A stretch of DNA of 64,000 nucleotides from Streptomyces achromogenes (GCF_030816715.1 NZ_JAUSYH010000001.1:2914001-2978000), one strand, 5' to 3'. Positions 25,102 through 33,465 are shown, numbered from the stretch's first letter. Notes: generated by a model from the sequence alone, not told the origin. Made by a program: numbers and translations.

Positions 25102-25932
25102 ATGGACATGCATCACGGACCCCAGGCGCACCACGATGGCCATGACGGCCATGAGGGCGACGGGACCCTCGGGACCCACGGCATGCTGCTTTTCGGCAAA
25201 GAGGTGCTCTATATGTCGCATCTGCCGATGTTCATGGCACCGCACAATTTCCAGGTCATCCTGGAGGTTGGTCTGGACGGCGCTGTCGGCTCGGTGGTCC
25301 GCTCGCATCGGCATGTCGTGCCCGATGAGCCATACGACACGTTCGTTCCCGATGCCTTCCCCATGAGCCACCTCGACCCGCACGGGGATGGCCCGCGGCG
25401 GACGTCGATGACTGGCAAGATCTGCTGTGGTCACTTCGAGCGGGAGGGAGGACAACACCCCCCACTCGCCGAACGTACGGTCGTGACCGTCCAGAGTGTC
25501 GTGTACTTCGATCAGCTCGATGTGCTGGCGGAGCACTCGGACGACAACGAGCTTGCCTGCCTCTGCTTCGGTCATGGAGGGCAGTTGCATCTCGCCCACA
25601 GAATCACCGGGGCACCCAACTTCGACCATCTGCTTACCGTTCGGCCCGTCCCCGGCACCGCGACCAACATGGCCGGAGAACGGCTACCCGACGACGACGC
25701 CACCCTGGAGAGGTTCTTCGGGGAACGCTTCGCTGTGGCCGAACCGGTCCGCATCGGCGGGCGGAACGACCGTCGTGACCAGCGGGTGGTTCCCCCGGAA
25801 ACCGTTGACGGGGACTTCTTTGCCACTGCGCCACCGAGCGGTTTCCACGGGTTCGGCGTGAAGGTCGAGGCGGTGCAGGAAATTTACATGGAAACCGGTG
25901 ACCTGGCCAAGCCCCAGCAGCATCACGGCTGA
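25102..25932 (+). CDS. Unknown His-rich N-terminus protein (276 aa)
   Basis: The ATG at 25102 has GAAGGGGC upstream. The N-terminus is a His/Asp/Gly cluster (MDMHHGPQAHHDGHDGHEGD), suggesting metal binding. It is followed by a globular part with HGMLLFGKEVLYMSHLPMFM, APHNFQVILEVGLDG, VYFDQLDVLAEHSDDNE and LHLAHRITGAPNFDHLL. There is no lipobox or clear signal peptide. I recall similar conserved hypothetical proteins in other bacteria with the SHLPMFMAPHNFQ segment, but no assigned function. An upstream in-frame ATG at 25012 lacks a ribosome-binding site. The gene looks intact among decayed island sequence. Confidence 0.7.
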   Translation: MDMHHGPQAHHDGHDGHEGDGTLGTHGMLLFGKEVLYMSHLPMFMAPHNFQVILEVGLDGAVGSVVRSHRHVVPDEPYDTFVPDAFPMSHLDPHGDGPRRTSMTGKICCGHFEREGGQHPPLAERTVVTVQSVVYFDQLDVLAEHSDDNELACLCFGHGGQLHLAHRITGAPNFDHLLTVRPVPGTATNMAGERLPDDDATLERFFGERFAVAEPVRIGGRNDRRDQRVVPPETVDGDFFATAPPSGFHGFGVKVEAVQEIYMETGDLAKPQQHHG

Positions 25933-25974
25933 GCCGCGACACCGCCCGCGGTCTGAGCAAAGGGACACCGAGCC

Positions 25975-26310
25975 AGCGTGCTCTTCGGCGCCTTCTTGCC
26001 TTCCCGCCGTGAGAGCCGCGTTCGTCGAGCAGAGCGCGGGTCCTCTCCGAGTCGTAGCCGGCGTCCAGGTGCACGGTGATGTCCTCGGGCAACGGCCCGA
26101 GGGCGTCCAGGGTCGTGGCGAGCAGTGGGGAGTCATGACGGTTAGCACCGGCCAGGCCACGGCCCAGCGGAATGCCGTATCCGTCCATCATGCCCGAGCG
26201 TTTCAGGCCCTGTTTGCCGCGGTCGACCGGGGACGCCCGGCAGCCTCGCCGCCTGCGGGAGCCTTGGTGACGGCACCGGTATCCGGGAGTCTCCGCGTTG
26301 GAGCGAGCGC
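25975..26310 (-). pseudogene. IS5-family-like transposase remnant
   Basis: In one minus frame the segment reads SPVDRGKQGLKRSGMMDGYG, then IPLGRGLAGANRHDSPLL and ITVHLDAGYDSERTRALLDE, typical of the catalytic core of IS5-like DDE transposases in Streptomyces. The upstream part (VTKAPAGGEAAG) is in another frame and the C-terminal third is missing. No intact inverted repeats were identified at its ends. It is certainly inactive. Confidence 0.75.
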
Positions 26311-26447
26311 ATGGAGAGCGTGAGCGCATTTGCCACAAACGGCGGCACCGTCGATCAGCAGGTAGGCGTGTTGCGGATCCGGAACGGCCGTCGTACGCCT
26401 CTTCTCCCGTGCCAGGAGGGCCTCGAACTGCGGGCCCACGGATCTTC

Positions 26448-26756
26448 AGCCTCCTCATTGCCGCGCTGCCGCTCGGGTTGCGGCTGCGGACCGTGCACCC
26501 AGCGCCAGCCGACGGCACCCGCCTGTCATCACCTGACGCGACGACATCGCTCTCCCTGGCCGTCGGCGTCACTGGGGGTATCTACGGGATGGGTGGCGGT
26601 CCCCTGCTCGGCCCGATCCTCGTCGGCCGAGGAGCGCTGGCGGCTACCTCTACGCCCGCCTGCAACCGTTCCTACCCTAAACCGCGCTCCGGATCCTGCT
26701 GGGCACCCTCGCCACGGGCGTCGGCGCGCTCTCCGCAGTCCATGCCTCTGCGGGGA
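26448..26756 (+). pseudogene. TauE/SafE-family permease remnant
   Basis: 26448-26640 encodes LLIAALPLGLRLRT, then LAVGVTGGIYGMGGGPLLGP and ILVGRG, the second-half motif of TauE/SafE sulphite or anion exporters. From 26642, in a different frame, comes YARLQPFLP, a stop codon at 26678 and TALRILLGTLATGVGAL, the family C-terminus. The middle is deleted. The gene is a decayed fragment at the right end of the island. Confidence 0.7.
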
Positions 26757-26771
26757 CCGCATCACAGCGTG

Positions 26772-27271
26772 AGCGACGGCGGCCCCACGGTCGAGCCACT
26801 CATCGGAACACCTGGGCCGTTTCAGTTCGGGCAGTTTCCGTCCGCGCGCACCAGCCACTCACGGCCTGGTGCCGACGTGATCGGGCTCCTCGAAGTTGTG
26901 GTCGGACCCGGTCAGTAGCCCCGCCCAGAGGCCTCCCGGACGGCAAACAGAGGGCCTGCGGACGGTAGCCGACGGACCCCACTGAATCCCCGCGTCCCCA
27001 ACACGTCCCCACGATCATGAAAGTAAGGTCGAGGAGATGTTGCCGGCTCGTCGGCTCAAGCTCCGCTCGTCAGCATTCCCGCAGGTCAGCACGACGTCTG
27101 CCCAGCGAGGGAGCAAGATCCTCGCCCCGCTCCGAACTCGCGAGCAGCGGATTCAGTCCGTTCAGCGAAAGTTGACGGCCCGACACCTCACGAGGAACGT
27201 TTCCGCAGGTCAGAAGCCTGCACAGGTGGGGCGGGTGGGACTCGAACCCACGGCCGACGGATTATGAGTCC
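26772..27271. repeat. 500-bp direct repeat, right copy
   Basis: Partner of 20366-20865. Its right end is the 3' 45 nt of the intact tRNA(CAU) gene, and a 19-bp near-inverted match to 20262-20280 abuts its left end. It carries two TTYCCGCAGGTCA motifs. Confidence 0.85.
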
Positions 27272-27300
27272 GCTGCTCTAACCGGCTGAGCTACCGCCCC
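27227..27300 (-). tRNA. tRNA with CAU anticodon (elongator Met, or Ile2)
   Basis: A 74-nt cloverleaf: acceptor GGGGCGG/CCGCCCC, D stem GCTC/GAGC, anticodon stem GCGGA/TCCGT with loop CTCATAA (anticodon CAU), T stem GTGGG/CCCAC with TTCGAGT, discriminator A, CCA not encoded. It lacks the three G-C pairs of the initiator anticodon stem. Whether C34 is modified to lysidine (Ile2) cannot be told from DNA. It is the integration target of the island on its 3' side. Confidence 0.93.
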
Positions 27301-27433
27301 ATAGCGGCGTGTCGCGTACAGGTGTGCGCGCCGTCTGCCGCAGCATAGCCGCTCATACGATCTCACGCTCCGGCTGGTCGACCTTGCACGCCCGGGAGGA
27401 CTTGCGCCCTGGCCTGCACGTCCCGCCGACATG

Positions 27434-27455
27434 AAAAAGGACCCCGACGGGGTCC
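27434..27455 (-). terminator. Rho-independent terminator after tRNA-Asn genes
   Basis: On the minus strand GGACCCC-GTC-GGGGTCC is followed directly by TTTTT, a textbook intrinsic terminator. It lies 13 bases beyond the first tRNA-Asn, so the tRNA(CAU) gene further on must have its own promoter. Confidence 0.85.
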
Positions 27456-27467
27456 TCGTTCACGATG

Positions 27468-27540
27468 CTCCCCCGACTGGACTCGAACCAGTAACCTGCC
27501 GGTTAACAGCCGGCTGCTCTGCCAATTGAGCTACAGGGGA
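27468..27540 (-). tRNA. tRNA-Asn (GUU)
   Basis: A 73-nt cloverleaf with acceptor TCCCCTG/CGGGGGA, anticodon loop CTGTTAA (anticodon GUU), T loop TTCGAGT, discriminator G, no encoded CCA. Identical in sequence to the neighbouring copy at 27546-27618, six bases away. Confidence 0.96.
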
Positions 27541-27545
27541 CCGAG

Positions 27546-27618
27546 CTCCCCCGACTGGACTCGAACCAGTAACCTGCCGGTTAACAGCCGGCTGCTCTGC
27601 CAATTGAGCTACAGGGGA
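27546..27618 (-). tRNA. tRNA-Asn (GUU), second copy
   Basis: Identical to the copy at 27468-27540, a recent tandem duplication. It is the first gene of the minus-strand tRNA unit. Confidence 0.96.
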
Positions 27619-27775
27619 ATGCCTCGTCGCATCGAACGTGCCTAGCTGGGTATTCGCCAGGAAGCGCTCGCTCGCTGCGACACATACATTAGCGCAAGCA
27701 GGGGGGTGCTCCGCCAATCGGTTCCCCCCGGCGCCGGTGTCGTGCCAGGGACCTACTCGAGGAAGGGTGGCCGTC

Positions 27776-28081
27776 ATGCGCTACAAGCTCACGTTCGTCG
27801 TCGGACTGGCTGTCGGTTACGTACTGGGCACGCGCGCCGGGCGCGAGCGTTACGAGCAGCTGAAGAAGTCGGCGCGGCAGGTCGCCCAGAACCCCGCCGT
27901 GCGCAACACCGCCGAGACCGCCGCCCACCAGGGCCGCCAGTACGCGGGCAAGGCGTACCACGCGGTCAGCGACAAGGTCGGCGACCGGATGCCGGAGTCG
28001 GTGGCGGGCCGGGTGCGCTCGCTGCGCGACCGCAACGTCAACGGCGCGGGCGGGGACGACTGGGGTACGAGCAACACCTGA
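27776..28081 (+). CDS. YtxH-like small membrane protein
   Basis: A 101-aa protein with one N-terminal glycine-rich membrane span (LTFVVGLAVGYVLGTRAGRE) followed by an amphipathic, charged helix-rich tail (RYEQLKKSARQVAQNPAVRN). This layout matches YtxH/general stress-type proteins whose biochemical role is unclear. The ATG at 27776 follows GGAAGGGTGG; a longer in-frame start at 27638 would run back to the tRNA gene and is rejected. It is monocistronic. Confidence 0.85.
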   Translation: MRYKLTFVVGLAVGYVLGTRAGRERYEQLKKSARQVAQNPAVRNTAETAAHQGRQYAGKAYHAVSDKVGDRMPESVAGRVRSLRDRNVNGAGGDDWGTSNT

Positions 28082-28095
28082 CGACGCTCCCGTGA

Positions 28096-28129
28096 CGGCG
28101 GGCGGCGGCCCCGTTCGGCCCTCCCGCCG
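28096..28129 (+). terminator. Hairpin after the YtxH-like gene
   Basis: CGGCGGG (28096-28102) pairs with CCCGCCG (28123-28129), 15 bases after the stop codon. There is no T-run. Confidence 0.5.
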
Positions 28130-28185
28130 GGCCCGGAAGCGACCGACGGCCGCATCCGGGCCCGGCGTGCGGCAGAATTTTCGGC

Positions 28186-29640
28186 ATGGGGATAGTCGCC
28201 GGGTTGGACAGTTCGCCCGATTTCACTCGTATCGTCGTCTGCGACGCGGACACCGGAGCCGTGCTCCGGCAGGGATACGCGCCGCATCCGGTGGAGGGCG
28301 CCGAGGGCGGCGGCCGGCCGTCCGACGTCGACCCGCAGGCCTGGCTGCTTTCCCTGGGTGAGGCCGCGGGCGGCGGGCTGCTCGAAGGCGTACAGGCCAT
28401 CGGCGTGTCCGCGCAGCAGAACGCGGTCGTGCCGCTGGACTCGCAGGGCAACACCGTGCGGCCGGCGATGGTCGGCGGGGACAAGCGGGCGCAGGTCGCG
28501 GCGGCCGACCTGGTCGACGCGCTCGGCGGGCGCGAGGCGTGGGCGCAGGCGGTGGGATGCGTGCCCCAGGCGGCGCAGCCGGTGACCAAACTGCGCTGGC
28601 TGGCGAAGAGCGAGCCCGACGCCGCCGCACGCAGCGCCGTGCTGCTGCAGGCGCACGACTGGCTGGTGTGGCAGTTGCTGGGGCGGCCGGTGCGCCGGAC
28701 CACCGACCGCGGCGGCGCCTCCGGCACCGGGTACTGGTCGGCCGCCACCGGCGGATACCGGCCCGATCTCGTCGAGCTGGCGCTCGGCCACCAGGCGATG
28801 CTCCCCGAGGTGATCGGACCGTCCGACGCGGCCGGCACCACTCCGGAGGGGCTGCTGATCTCCGCCGGGACCGGCGAGACGATGGCGGCGGCGCTGGGGC
28901 TCGGGCTGGGGATGGGCGACGCGGTGGTGTCACTCGGGGCCTCCGGGTCCGTGATGGCCGTGCACCCCGAGGCGCTCGTCGACCAGAGCGGGATGATCAC
29001 CTCACTGGCGGACGCGACCGGCATGCATCTGCCCGTCGTCACCACGCTGAACGCCGTACGGACCCTGCGCGGCGCGGCCGAGCTGGTCGGGGCGCCCGAT
29101 CTGGACGCGCTGTCGGACCTGGCGATGAAGTCGACGCCGGGATCGCACGGGCTGGTCATGCTGCCGTACCTGGAGGGCGAGCGGACGCCGAACCTGCCGC
29201 ACACCGCCGGCACGCTGGCCGGGCTGCGACGCGAGTCGATGAAGCCGGAGCACTTCGCGCGGGCCGCCTTCGAGGGCATGCTGTGCGGGCTCGCGGACGC
29301 GCTGGACGTGCTGCGCGGCCGGGGCGTGGACGTGCGGCGGGTCTTCTTGCTGGGGGCGGCGGCCGAGCTGCCGACGGTGCAGTCGGCGGCGCCCGCGCTG
29401 TTCGGCGCGCAGGTCGTGGTGCCGCAGCCGGCCGACTACGCGGCGATCGGGGCGGCCCGGCAGGCCGCGTGGGCGCTCGGGGCCTCGCAGGGCACGCTCG
29501 ACCCGCGGACGCCGCCGGCCTGGCAGGGGGCGGCGGCACAGGTCCTCGACCCGGGTGAGGACCTGGCCGTGGGCCAGGCGGTGCGCCAGCAGTTCGTGTC
29601 GGTGCGGGAGCAGACCCATCCCGGAGCTTTCCGGTCATGA
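28186..29640 (+). CDS. FGGY-family carbohydrate kinase, xylulokinase-like
   Basis: A 484-aa cytoplasmic sugar kinase with the actin-like ATPase fold. The N-terminal phosphate loop is GLDSSPDFTRIVV. Later come GVSAQQNAVVPLD, VTKLRWLAKSEPD, AHDWLVWQLLG, the FGGY-type LGASGSVMAV and the C-terminal FLLGAAAELPTVQS and IGAARQAAWALG segments. It would phosphorylate a ketose such as D-xylulose using ATP. The exact sugar is not certain, because no xylose isomerase or transporter is adjacent. The ATG at 28186 lacks a strong Shine-Dalgarno. From memory, a similar gene precedes the exporter pair in S. coelicolor. Confidence 0.85.
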   Translation: MGIVAGLDSSPDFTRIVVCDADTGAVLRQGYAPHPVEGAEGGGRPSDVDPQAWLLSLGEAAGGGLLEGVQAIGVSAQQNAVVPLDSQGNTVRPAMVGGDKRAQVAAADLVDALGGREAWAQAVGCVPQAAQPVTKLRWLAKSEPDAAARSAVLLQAHDWLVWQLLGRPVRRTTDRGGASGTGYWSAATGGYRPDLVELALGHQAMLPEVIGPSDAAGTTPEGLLISAGTGETMAAALGLGLGMGDAVVSLGASGSVMAVHPEALVDQSGMITSLADATGMHLPVVTTLNAVRTLRGAAELVGAPDLDALSDLAMKSTPGSHGLVMLPYLEGERTPNLPHTAGTLAGLRRESMKPEHFARAAFEGMLCGLADALDVLRGRGVDVRRVFLLGAAAELPTVQSAAPALFGAQVVVPQPADYAAIGAARQAAWALGASQGTLDPRTPPAWQGAAAQVLDPGEDLAVGQAVRQQFVSVREQTHPGAFRS

Positions 29641-29803
29641 GTGAGCAGACGGTGCACATCGGTCGCCCGGCGGCCGGGAAAACACTGCTGTCGGCTTAAT
29701 CGGTTGAGGTAACACGGGTGGGGTGTCGGACGATAGGGGCCAGGGGCAACCAATGCCCTCCCGGCTACCCCATGCCCCTCCCGCCGACTCCGAGAGACGT
29801 AGC

Positions 29804-31537
29804 GTGCTCATACGACTTCTGCGGACCTATCTCAGGCCCTACAGGAAACCCATCGCTCTTCTGGTGCTGCTGCAGCTCCTGCAGACCTGCGCCACCCTCT
29901 ACCTGCCCACTCTGAACGCGCACATCATCGACAACGGCGTCGTCGAGGGAGACACCGGATACATCCTGACGTTCGGCGGCGTGATGATCGCCGTCTCGCT
30001 GGCGCAGGTCGTGTGCAACATCGGCGCCGTCTACTACGGCGCCAGGACCGCCTCCGCCCTGGGCCGGGACGTGCGGGCGGCCGTCTTCGACCGGGTGCAG
30101 TCCTTCTCCGCCCGGGAGGTCGGCCACTTCGGCGCTCCCTCGCTGATCACCCGGACGACCAACGACGTCCAGCAGATCCAGATGCTGGCCCTGATGACGT
30201 TCACGCTGATGGTGTCGGCGCCGATCATGTGCGTGGGCGGCATCGTGCTGGCGCTCGGCCTGGACGTGCCGCTGTCCGCGGTGCTCGTCGCCGTCGTGCC
30301 GACCCTGGGCATCTGCGTGACGCTGATCGTGCGCCGGCTGCGGCCGCTGTTCCGGTCCATGCAGATGAAGCTGGACACCGTGAACCGGGTGCTGCGCGAG
30401 CAGATCACCGGCAACCGGGTCATCCGGGCGTTCGTGCGGGACGAGTACGAGCAGCAGCGGTTCCGGGAGGCCAACGCCGATCTCACCGGCGTCTCGCTGA
30501 AGACCGGCAACCTGATGGCGCTGATGTTCCCGGTGGTCATGACGACGGTGAACCTGTCGTCGATCGCCGTGGTGTGGTTCGGCGCGCACCGGATCGACAG
30601 CGGCGGAATGCAGATCGGCGACCTGACCGCGTTCCTGGCCTACCTCATGCAGATCGTCATGTCCGTGATGATGGCCACCTTCATGTTCATGATGGTGCCG
30701 CGTGCGGAGGTGTGCGCCGAGCGCGTCCAGGAGGTGCTGGACACCTCGTCGTCCGTGACGCCGCCGGCGGCGCCCGTCACCGAGCTGCGCCGGCGCGGGC
30801 ACCTGGAGATCCGGGGGGCCGGCTTCCGCTACCCCGGGGCCGAGGAGCCCGTCCTGAAGGCCGTCGAGCTGGTGGCCCGACCCGGTGAGACGACGGCCGT
30901 GATCGGCTCGACCGGCAGCGGCAAGTCCACGCTCCTCGGGCTGGTGCCCCGGCTGTTCGACGCCACCGAGGGCGAGGTGCTCGTGGACGGGGTCGCCGTC
31001 GGCGAGGTCGACCCGGTGCTGCTGGCGCGGACCGTCGGTCTCGTGCCGCAGAAGCCGTACCTGTTCGCGGGCACGGTCGCCACCAACCTGCGCTACGGCA
31101 ATCCGGACGCCACCGACGAGGAGCTGTGGCACGCGCTGGAGGTGGCGCAGGCCAAGGACTTCGTCAGCAAGCTGGAGAACGGCCTCGACTCCCCCATCGC
31201 GCAGGGCGGCACGAACGTCTCCGGCGGTCAGCGGCAGCGGCTGGCGATCGCCCGCACGCTCGTGCAGCGGCCGGAGATCTACCTGTTCGACGACTCCTTC
31301 TCGGCCCTCGACTACGCCACCGACGCGGCGCTGCGGGCGGCGCTCGGCCGGGAGACCGCCGAGGCGACCGTGGTGATCGTCGCCCAGCGGGTGGCGACCA
31401 TCCGCGACGCCGACCGGATCATCGTCCTCGACGAGGGCCGGGTCGTCGGCACGGGCACCCACCGCGAGCTGATGGCGGACAACGAGACCTACCGGGAGAT
31501 CGTGCTCTCCCAGCTCACGGAAGCGGAGGCAGCCTGA
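29804..31537 (+). CDS. Heterodimeric ABC exporter, subunit with degenerate ATP site
   Basis: A 577-aa half-transporter (six membrane spans, then an ATPase domain). Walker A is GSTGSGKST and the signature is NVSGGQRQR. Walker B reads IYLFDDSFSALD, with Asp in place of the catalytic Glu, and the switch His is replaced by Gln (VIVAQRVAT). These are hallmarks of the inactive site in heterodimeric exporters. Its stop overlaps the start of the partner gene (TGATG). GTG 29804 gives the family-typical start VLIRLLRTYLRPYRK; in-frame starts at 29723 and 29753 add an unlike Pro-rich tail. The substrate is unknown, perhaps lipids or drugs. Confidence 0.88.
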   Translation: MLIRLLRTYLRPYRKPIALLVLLQLLQTCATLYLPTLNAHIIDNGVVEGDTGYILTFGGVMIAVSLAQVVCNIGAVYYGARTASALGRDVRAAVFDRVQSFSAREVGHFGAPSLITRTTNDVQQIQMLALMTFTLMVSAPIMCVGGIVLALGLDVPLSAVLVAVVPTLGICVTLIVRRLRPLFRSMQMKLDTVNRVLREQITGNRVIRAFVRDEYEQQRFREANADLTGVSLKTGNLMALMFPVVMTTVNLSSIAVVWFGAHRIDSGGMQIGDLTAFLAYLMQIVMSVMMATFMFMMVPRAEVCAERVQEVLDTSSSVTPPAAPVTELRRRGHLEIRGAGFRYPGAEEPVLKAVELVARPGETTAVIGSTGSGKSTLLGLVPRLFDATEGEVLVDGVAVGEVDPVLLARTVGLVPQKPYLFAGTVATNLRYGNPDATDEELWHALEVAQAKDFVSKLENGLDSPIAQGGTNVSGGQRQRLAIARTLVQRPEIYLFDDSFSALDYATDAALRAALGRETAEATVVIVAQRVATIRDADRIIVLDEGRVVGTGTHRELMADNETYREIVLSQLTEAEAA

Positions 31538-33465
31538 TGGCCGGGCCCATGGGGCGCATGATGGCCGGCACCGGTCCCGAGAACCGCTCGCTGGACTTCA
31601 AGGTGTCCGGCAGGCGGCTGCTCGCCCAGTTCAAGCCGGAACGGCTGACGCTCTGCGTGATGCTGTTCTGCGTCGTGCTCAGCGTCGGCCTCAACGTGGT
31701 CGGACCGAAGATCCTCGGCCGGGCCACCGACCTCGTCTTCGCGGGCATCGTCGGCCGGGAGATGCCTGCCGGGGCGACCAAGGAGCAGGCCCTCGACGCG
31801 ATGCGGGAGCGCGGCGACACCAGTGTCGCCAACATGCTCAGGAGCACCGACTTCACGCCCGGCAAGGGCATCGACTTCGGCTCGGTCGGCGAGGTCCTGC
31901 TGGTCGCGGTCGGGGTGTTCCTGGTCGCCGGGCTGCTGATGGCGGGCGCGACACGCCTGGTCAACAGGGCCGTCAACCGCACGATGTTCCGGATGCGCGA
32001 GGACGTGCAGACGAAGCTGTCGCGGCTGCCGCTGTCGTACTTCGACAAGCGGCAGCGCGGCGAGGTGCTGTCCCGCGCGACCAACGACATCGACAACATC
32101 GGGCAGACCCTCCAGCAGTCGATGGGGCAGCTCGTCAACTCGCTGCTGACGATCGTCGGCGTGCTGGCGATGATGTTCTGGGTGTCGTGGCTGCTGGCGC
32201 TGGTGGCCCTCGTCACCGTGCCGCTGTCGGCGGTCGTGGCCACCCGCGTGGGCAAGCGGTCGCAGCCGCACTTCGTGCAGCAGTGGCGCTCCACCGGCAA
32301 GCTCAACGCGCACATCGAGGAGATGTACACCGGTCACACCCTGGTGAAAGTGTTCGGTCGTCAGCAGCAGTCGGCCGAGCAGTTCGCCGAGCAGAACGAC
32401 GCGTTGTACGAGGCCGGGTTCAAGGCGCAGTTCAACAGCGGCGTCATGCAGCCGCTGATGATGTTCGTGTCGAACCTCAACTACGTGCTGGTGGCGGTGG
32501 TCGGCGGGCTGCGCGTCGCGTCGGGTTCGCTGTCCATCGGCGACGTGCAGGCGTTCATCCAGTACTCCCGTCAGTTCTCGATGCCGCTGACGCAGGTCGC
32601 GTCGATGGCGAACCTGGTGCAGTCGGGCGTGGCCTCGGCCGAGCGGGTTTTCGAGATCCTCGACGCGGAGGAGCAGGAGGCGGACCCGGTGGTCGCCGAG
32701 CGGCCCGCGGAGCTGCGCGGACGGGTGGCGCTGGAGGGCGTCTCCTTCCGCTACGACCCGCAGAAGCCGCTGATCGAGGACCTGTCGCTGTCGGTGGAGC
32801 CCGGCCACACGGTCGCCATCGTCGGTCCGACGGGCGCCGGCAAGACGACGCTGGTGAACCTGCTCATGCGGTTCTACGACGTCTCCGGCGGACGCATCAC
32901 CCTCGACGGCGTCGACATAGCGCGGATGTCCCGTGACGAGCTGCGCGCCGGGATCGGCATGGTGCTGCAGGACACCTGGCTGTTCGGCGGCACCATCGCG
33001 GAGAACATCGCGTACGGCGCGTCGCGGGAGGTCACCCGGGGCGAGATCGAGGAGGCGGCGCGGGCCGCGCATGCGGACCGGTTCGTCCGCACCCTGCCCG
33101 ACGGCTACGACACCGTGATCGACGACGAGGGCAGCGGGGTCAGCGCGGGTGAGAAGCAGCTGATCACCATTGCGCGGGCGTTCCTGTCCGACCCGACGAT
33201 CCTGGTGCTCGACGAGGCCACCAGCTCCGTCGACACCCGCACCGAGGTGCTGATCCAGAAGGCGATGGCGAAGCTGGCCCACGGGCGCACGTCGTTCGTC
33301 ATCGCGCACCGGCTGTCGACCATCCGGGACGCCGACACGATCCTGGTGATGGAGAACGGCTCGATCGTGGAGCAGGGCGCGCACAGCGACCTGCTGTCGG
33401 CGGACGGGGCCTACGCCCGGCTGTACAAGGCGCAGTTCGCGGAGGCGGTGGCGGAGGTCGACTGA
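31537..33465 (+). CDS. Heterodimeric ABC exporter, catalytic subunit
   Basis: A 642-aa half-transporter with an N-terminal extension, six membrane spans and an extracytoplasmic insert after the first span (about residues 75-110, Gly/Asp-rich). The ATPase is canonical: Walker A GPTGAGKTT, Walker B ILVLDEATSSVD with catalytic Glu, and H-loop VIAHRLST. The signature deviates as VSAGEKQL instead of SGGQ, matching the partner arrangement in which one composite site is weak. Together with the upstream gene it forms one exporter. A strong hairpin follows at 33523-33553. Confidence 0.92.
   Translation: MAGPMGRMMAGTGPENRSLDFKVSGRRLLAQFKPERLTLCVMLFCVVLSVGLNVVGPKILGRATDLVFAGIVGREMPAGATKEQALDAMRERGDTSVANMLRSTDFTPGKGIDFGSVGEVLLVAVGVFLVAGLLMAGATRLVNRAVNRTMFRMREDVQTKLSRLPLSYFDKRQRGEVLSRATNDIDNIGQTLQQSMGQLVNSLLTIVGVLAMMFWVSWLLALVALVTVPLSAVVATRVGKRSQPHFVQQWRSTGKLNAHIEEMYTGHTLVKVFGRQQQSAEQFAEQNDALYEAGFKAQFNSGVMQPLMMFVSNLNYVLVAVVGGLRVASGSLSIGDVQAFIQYSRQFSMPLTQVASMANLVQSGVASAERVFEILDAEEQEADPVVAERPAELRGRVALEGVSFRYDPQKPLIEDLSLSVEPGHTVAIVGPTGAGKTTLVNLLMRFYDVSGGRITLDGVDIARMSRDELRAGIGMVLQDTWLFGGTIAENIAYGASREVTRGEIEEAARAAHADRFVRTLPDGYDTVIDDEGSGVSAGEKQLITIARAFLSDPTILVLDEATSSVDTRTEVLIQKAMAKLAHGRTSFVIAHRLSTIRDADTILVMENGSIVEQGAHSDLLSADGAYARLYKAQFAEAVAEVD

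Larger units (their letters stand above)
20866..27271. mobile_element. tRNA-anchored genomic island (about 6.4 kb), integrase not present
   Basis: It is bounded by the 45-bp tRNA-derived att repeats and the surrounding 500-bp direct repeats. The cargo is a NACHT ATPase, a 71-aa ORF, a His-rich unknown protein and decayed IS5-like and TauE/SafE fragments, in a stretch with long non-coding gaps unlike the flanks. No integrase, excisionase or replication gene is visible, so it is either a relic or depends on an integrase encoded elsewhere. Because the sequence left of both att sites is homologous, it may be one of two elements once integrated in tandem. Confidence 0.7.

Noticed and set aside
27460..27777. 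105-aa frame repeating SPVAQLAEQPAVNRQVTGSS
   Set aside because: It is translation across the two tRNA-Asn genes, a known artefact, not a repeat protein.
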